From: Lachnotalea sp041821265
Lineage (GTDB): Bacteria > Bacillota > Clostridia > Lachnospirales > Lachnospiraceae
Length of the DNA stretch: 64,000 bases
NCBI GenBank assembly: GCA_041821265.1
Contig: JBGUEQ010000010.1
Coordinates: 1 to 64,000, forward strand
Direction of reading: 5' to 3'
The position numbers and the translations under genes were made by a program. Below the pieces are notes generated by a model. That model saw only the letters and a program-made list of their open reading frames with translations, did no database searches and was not told where the DNA came from. Numbering within the stretch: position 1 is the first letter of the stretch; every line of letters begins with the position of its first letter. Below are positions 60,294 to 64,000 of this stretch, piece by piece.

Positions 60294-62486
60294 TTACTGC
60301 GGTTTCTTAATTTTTATCAGCTTCTTGTTCAAATCTACCACCATCTCCGTCGTAATAGCACCTCCTACCAACTTAACCAGGCCTAACACGGTATTCCGGT
60401 AAGTCATCCGTTCCATTTCGGGGGTTCTCTTAACACTCTTCGTTACCTCTCCACGGGATGCTCTCGCAAATTCAACTAACTGATCCACAAGCACTTTCCC
60501 TTCCGGTACCAGACAGATATCCTCAAGTCGATCCTGCACAGAATAATACCCCTGGATAATCTCCATTCCTGGTTCATCAAACCAGTTTCGCACCGCTGAA
60601 CTCTCCAGATAGTAATTAGGGTTTGCTTTGTCGACCTTCTGAATTTCCATAGCGTCTTCGTAAGCTCCACTCCGTGCTTCTACCTTATGCTTTCCATTGA
60701 TTTCTACCTGGAAGGTAAACACATGAATACCTGCTTTTTCTTCTACCATTGTGCCATCCAAGAAAAGAGCAACCTTACTTTGATTACTATAAACCTTTAC
60801 TTCTGTCAGGCTTTCCACACGATCCATATAACGCTTACTGCACAAATGCACAAATGGTTCTCCACTCCACCAAGCCTTATAAAGAAAGAAGGAATCTTTT
60901 TTAACTTTGCGGTCTATACTAACTAATCCTTTATGATTAATACCGTTATCACCAGCTTCTGCTCTTCCGTCTGCCCCGAAGTCGAACATATTCCATACGT
61001 AGGTTCCCCAGATATAAGGCCTTTTTGCAAACATTTCCAGCAAATGCTCATGATACACACATTGATATTGCTCTGAATAGTCACCCTTTTCCGGTTTCGG
61101 TGATTGTAACTGATACAAGGTATCAGCCCCGTACTCGGTCATACCCACGCAACGATTCGGATGCTTCTTATGAAATTCATCAAAGAAATTGTCATTATCC
61201 TCCAACTCTCCCATATACCAGCCAAAATAAAGATTATAGCCTAAAATATCGGGAATATCATTGATCGGACTGTCTGTAGGGAGCATAAAGGCATCTGCCA
61301 TCGCCGTTAGTCTGGTAGAATCTAGTTTATGAGCTAAGTCATTCAAAATCTGATGATTTTCTATTAAATCATCCGTTACTCCAGCCACACCGATTTCATT
61401 GGAAAGAGCCCAACAAACAACGGATGGATGGTTATAATTTTGAATTACAAGCTCCTTCATCTGAGAAATGGTATTTTCCCTTCCCCCTGTCATATGAGCC
61501 GTGATATACGGAATTTCCGCCCAAACAACCATACCTTTCTCGTCGCATAAATCATAGAAATACTGATCATGCTGATAATGGGCCAATCGAATAGAATTTG
61601 CTCCGATTTCACATATCAGTTCCATATCCAAATCCTGATGTTCCTTCGTAATTGCATTACCTAAGCCCTTAAAATCCTGATGTTTGGAAACTCCACGTAT
61701 TGGGTAAGACTTTCCGTTTAAGAAAAATCCCTGCTCCGGATCGAAATGGTAGGAGCGACATCCGAACCTAGTCGTCAACACATCTACCACTTCACCATTG
61801 ACCAATAGCTCAGCCTTTGCTTCGTATAGATATGGATCCACTGTTCCATTCCAAAGATGTGCATCCTTAATCAGCAGCTTTCCTTGTGCTTGGTTCCCTC
61901 CTGATATCACTACCTGTCCAACATCTTCTACTATGAAACGAATATCATCATAATTACCAATAACTTCTACTTCCAGTGTTACTTCAGCATCCCCACCATG
62001 CATCACAGGTGTTACCTTGAATCCGGATCCACCATGATTATTCAGGTTAAAGTGGTTCTTCTCCGATAAGGTAATTAAATATACATCTCTGTAAATACCA
62101 CCATAGAACGTAAAGTCTGCCTTCTGAGGATATACATAATCATTTGCACAATTATCTACAAACACCTCGATGATATTATTCTCCTTTAAAAGCTCAGTAA
62201 TCTTTACTCGAAATGTTGAATAACCGCCTTCATGATGCCCTGCATGCATATTATTAACCTTAACATCCGCTATAGAATTGACACCACGAAACTCCAGGTA
62301 GATTTCGCAATCTGTTTCCATCTCCGATCTAGCAAGCTCTTTCCTATATACACATACCCCACGGTAATAATCATCACCGCCATCTTGTCCATCGATTGCA
62401 TTCCAGGTATGAGGCAGGTTCACAGTGCTACACTGGCCTTCCTTTTCAAATATCCAATCCTCATTGATACACTTTATCTTTCTCAT
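60294..62486 (-). CDS. GH2 beta-galactosidase/beta-glucuronidase family hydrolase
   Basis: A 730-residue family 2 glycosidase. The N-terminal jelly roll contains NLPHTWNAIDGQDGGDDYYRG, the barrel has the acid/base Glu in CWALSNEIGV and the nucleophile Glu in VGMTEYGAD. A C-terminal extension of about 130 residues follows the usual DUF4982-like domain. ATG 62486 is chosen, although GAGAGG lies 14 nt away; TTG 62513 is an alternative. No signal peptide. Specificity (galactose, glucuronate or arabinose) cannot be read. Confidence 0.9.
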   Translation of the reverse strand: MRKIKCINEDWIFEKEGQCSTVNLPHTWNAIDGQDGGDDYYRGVCVYRKELARSEMETDCEIYLEFRGVNSIADVKVNNMHAGHHEGGYSTFRVKITELLKENNIIEVFVDNCANDYVYPQKADFTFYGGIYRDVYLITLSEKNHFNLNNHGGSGFKVTPVMHGGDAEVTLEVEVIGNYDDIRFIVEDVGQVVISGGNQAQGKLLIKDAHLWNGTVDPYLYEAKAELLVNGEVVDVLTTRFGCRSYHFDPEQGFFLNGKSYPIRGVSKHQDFKGLGNAITKEHQDLDMELICEIGANSIRLAHYQHDQYFYDLCDEKGMVVWAEIPYITAHMTGGRENTISQMKELVIQNYNHPSVVCWALSNEIGVAGVTDDLIENHQILNDLAHKLDSTRLTAMADAFMLPTDSPINDIPDILGYNLYFGWYMGELEDNDNFFDEFHKKHPNRCVGMTEYGADTLYQLQSPKPEKGDYSEQYQCVYHEHLLEMFAKRPYIWGTYVWNMFDFGADGRAEAGDNGINHKGLVSIDRKVKKDSFFLYKAWWSGEPFVHLCSKRYMDRVESLTEVKVYSNQSKVALFLDGTMVEEKAGIHVFTFQVEINGKHKVEARSGAYEDAMEIQKVDKANPNYYLESSAVRNWFDEPGMEIIQGYYSVQDRLEDICLVPEGKVLVDQLVEFARASRGEVTKSVKRTPEMERMTYRNTVLGLVKLVGGAITTEMVVDLNKKLIKIKKPQ

Positions 62487-62542
62487 ATAATATAAACCAG
62501 CCTCTCTTATCAACCTTCAAATTTATAAACACAGGCATAATA

Positions 62543-62579
62543 TTATTATAGTGAATTGTAATATAATTCACTATAATAA
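62543..62579. repeat. AT-rich 15-bp palindrome upstream of the GH2 gene
   Basis: TTATTATAGTGAATT (62543-62557) and its complement (62565-62579) form a perfect inverted repeat with a 7-nt centre. It contains TATAAT on both strands and lies about 60 nt upstream of the GH2 start, so it could be an operator/promoter or a terminator of the gene before it. Confidence 0.5.
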
Positions 62580-62619
62580 ATCTTGATTTATCATTACCTG
62601 ACCTTACAAAATAATTACA

Positions 62620-63009
62620 TTAACATGTATATCCACCATCAACAATAAAGTCCTGCCCGGTGACAAAGGATGATGCCTCAGAAGCTAAGTACAGCACGCA
62701 GTCAGCAATGTCCTCTGACTGACCAACACGCTTTAAAGGGGTATGTTCCAGTGCTCTGTGAGGCATCGCAAGCGGTTCCACATACTGATGAATTTCCAAA
62801 TCCACGCCCTCGTCTCCGCGAAACATTAACACATTCATAATCTGATTGTCCACACCGGAAAGTCCTTTTTCCTTTTGAACTGAATTTCTAGCATCGAATA
62901 CTACATTTAAACCTAATGCATCACGAAACAGACGCAGACACTCCTCAACATCCGTTACTAAAATTCCAGCCTGAAATAAACCATGTACTTTAAATTTTCC
63001 TATTTTAAT
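62620..63009 (-). pseudogene. In-frame VOC (glyoxalase-like) - SDR chimera
   Basis: One open frame of about 129 codons joins two unrelated families. The first part, KIGKFKVHGLFQAGILVTDV to DEGVDLEIHQYVEP, is the N-terminal half of a VOC/glyoxalase-fold protein. The last 47 residues, from about HRALEHTPLKRVGQ to FVTGQDFIVDGGYTC, are the C-terminus of a short-chain dehydrogenase. The junction is near 62775. No ATG, GTG or TTG opens the frame at the right place; an ATT at 63009 with AAAGG 4 nt upstream is where MKIGK would start. A GTG at 62853 could give a 77-residue product. Confidence 0.75.
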
Positions 63010-63026
63010 ATCGCCTTTTTATGTAT

Positions 63027-64000
63027 TTAAACCAAACTTGATTCTTTTATCATATTCTTGCCTTCGTTTAACCTTATTTCCTGTCCATTTCCTAATACAA
63101 ACATGCCGGTCAGCCCATCTGGCATGATCAACTCATACTCCCAAGTACCATTCACCTTCTTATAATCAAAAATAATCATACCTCTTGGGGTAGCTGCTCT
63201 TCCCTTTAAATCCGGTACATAATCTAGATGAGGCATTACACGCACATGCTCCCATCCGGCATCTTCCCCTGTTATACCCGCCATGCTACGAAGCATTTCA
63301 AAAATTGGTAATGCACTCCAGGCGTGACATTCACTTCTTGCTAGCTCCGGTACTTCCGGACAACAAGTACAGTCTAAATCAATCAAGTGTGCCCAGTGCA
63401 TTAAGCTTTCTTCGGTCTCCTGATACATTCCGGCAATCTCCATCGCACGGAAAAATTCATAAGCAGTAGCGAAAGACACTTGGATTATTGGCTCGCAGCC
63501 CGGAAGTGGCGCATCCTTTGAAATAGTAGCTGTCATAATGCGCTTCATACCACTACGATTTTCTACTTTTCTCCAGCCTTCCTCTTCTCCATTCATCCCA
63601 TTTAACACAGCCCAGCTCTGCGCATGCTGTGAAAACTGTAGAAAGTCCGGACCTTCTCGGTACATCCCAGCTGCTTCATCCCAACATAGTTTCTGAATTA
63701 GAGTTAATATCTTTTCACGACGCTCTAAATACTCTTGTGCTATACCAGCTCTTCCTGTGGCCTTATAAATCTTCGCCCCCTGAAGTAGCGTATACGCATA
63801 CATCAAATTTATAATCGTCGACGGACCCGACAGACTTGCCAGTGGCCTTCCCCCAGTTTTTTCCCATTCTTTCTGCCAATCCACAAACTCCCAATAGCCT
63901 AAGCTTCCTAACAGCCCATCTGATCCAATCTTTCGGTCATAATAGCCAAGTATTCGATCCACATCAGGCTGGTATTCCTTTAACAATTCCTCATCTCCGG
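63027..64000 (-). CDS. GH78 alpha-L-rhamnosidase, C-terminal part (continues past the window)
   Basis: At least 324 residues of a family 78 rhamnosidase: the second half of the (alpha/alpha)6 barrel (YWEFVDWQKEW, LLQGAKIYKATG, SFATAYEFFRAMEIAG, ECHAWSALPIFEML) and the C-terminal beta-sandwich (VRVMPHLDYVPDLKGRAATP). The frame is open to the window edge, so the gene starts outside; a TTG at 63986 is internal, not a start. It is the most upstream gene of the hydrolase locus seen here and supports rhamnose-containing substrates. Confidence 0.88.
   Translation of the reverse strand, partial: GDEELLKEYQPDVDRILGYYDRKIGSDGLLGSLGYWEFVDWQKEWEKTGGRPLASLSGPSTIINLMYAYTLLQGAKIYKATGRAGIAQEYLERREKILTLIQKLCWDEAAGMYREGPDFLQFSQHAQSWAVLNGMNGEEEGWRKVENRSGMKRIMTATISKDAPLPGCEPIIQVSFATAYEFFRAMEIAGMYQETEESLMHWAHLIDLDCTCCPEVPELARSECHAWSALPIFEMLRSMAGITGEDAGWEHVRVMPHLDYVPDLKGRAATPRGMIIFDYKKVNGTWEYELIMPDGLTGMFVLGNGQEIRLNEGKNMIKESSLV

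Overview
The window looks like a chromosomal segment of a low-G+C, Gram-positive anaerobe of the Lachnospiraceae type (plant-polysaccharide-fermenting Clostridia). Signs of this are the AT-rich DNA, strong AGGAGG ribosome sites, a malic enzyme / DUF4364 / DUF4250 / RarA housekeeping set, ABC-type sugar importers instead of PTS, a PocR-AraC regulator, and a large glycoside hydrolase locus. Assignment is by gene content only. No rRNA, tRNA, CRISPR array or prophage was seen.

Layout. 1-10 kb is core metabolism and stress: malic enzyme, a TIGR01212 radical SAM protein, DUF4364, RarA, a polysaccharide deacetylase, an HD-GYP protein with a 57-residue DUF4250 protein, and ClpB. Two copies of a ~131-bp IS66-like MITE lie here. 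10-13 kb is a metal-efflux operon: SmtB-type sensor, stand-alone HMA protein, P1B ATPase, with an operator over the promoter. 13-20 kb is a sucrose/fructan locus (LacI, solute-binding protein, two permeases, GH32) whose fructokinase is reduced to a stub. 20-29 kb holds two nitrilase-superfamily amidases, a frameshifted M24 peptidase, a PucR regulator, a two-gene ThrE exporter, LysR and a ketopantoate reductase-like enzyme. 29.5-37.6 kb is a GntR gene plus a radical SAM - RidA - oligopeptide ABC transporter cluster, preceded by a leader with six tandem octamers, a small reading frame and an intrinsic terminator. 38-45 kb is a complete, unassigned sugar pathway (isomerase, FGGY kinase, DUF4432 mutarotase-like, class II aldolase, zinc dehydrogenase) divergent from a PocR-AraC activator, with a 20-bp-spaced direct repeat between them. 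45-64 kb is a rhamnose/pectin-type degradation locus: GH43, esterases, two GH78, GH3, a second GH43, GH2 and a 688-residue alpha/beta hydrolase I cannot place.

The most striking general property is gene decay. At least a dozen relics are present: DUF5684, HD-GYP tail, fructokinase head, rhodanese tail, M24 frameshift, lactate dehydrogenase middle, ABC permease tail, GH78 tail, DUF1593-like head, headless alpha/beta hydrolase, GH3 pseudogene, and an in-frame VOC-SDR chimera. Several sit at clean junctions with intact genes, suggesting repeated small deletions in catabolic islands.

Best candidates for undescribed biology are the 38-45 kb sugar pathway with its PocR-AraC switch, the radical SAM - RidA - Opp cluster with its attenuator-like leader, and the 688-residue hydrolase.
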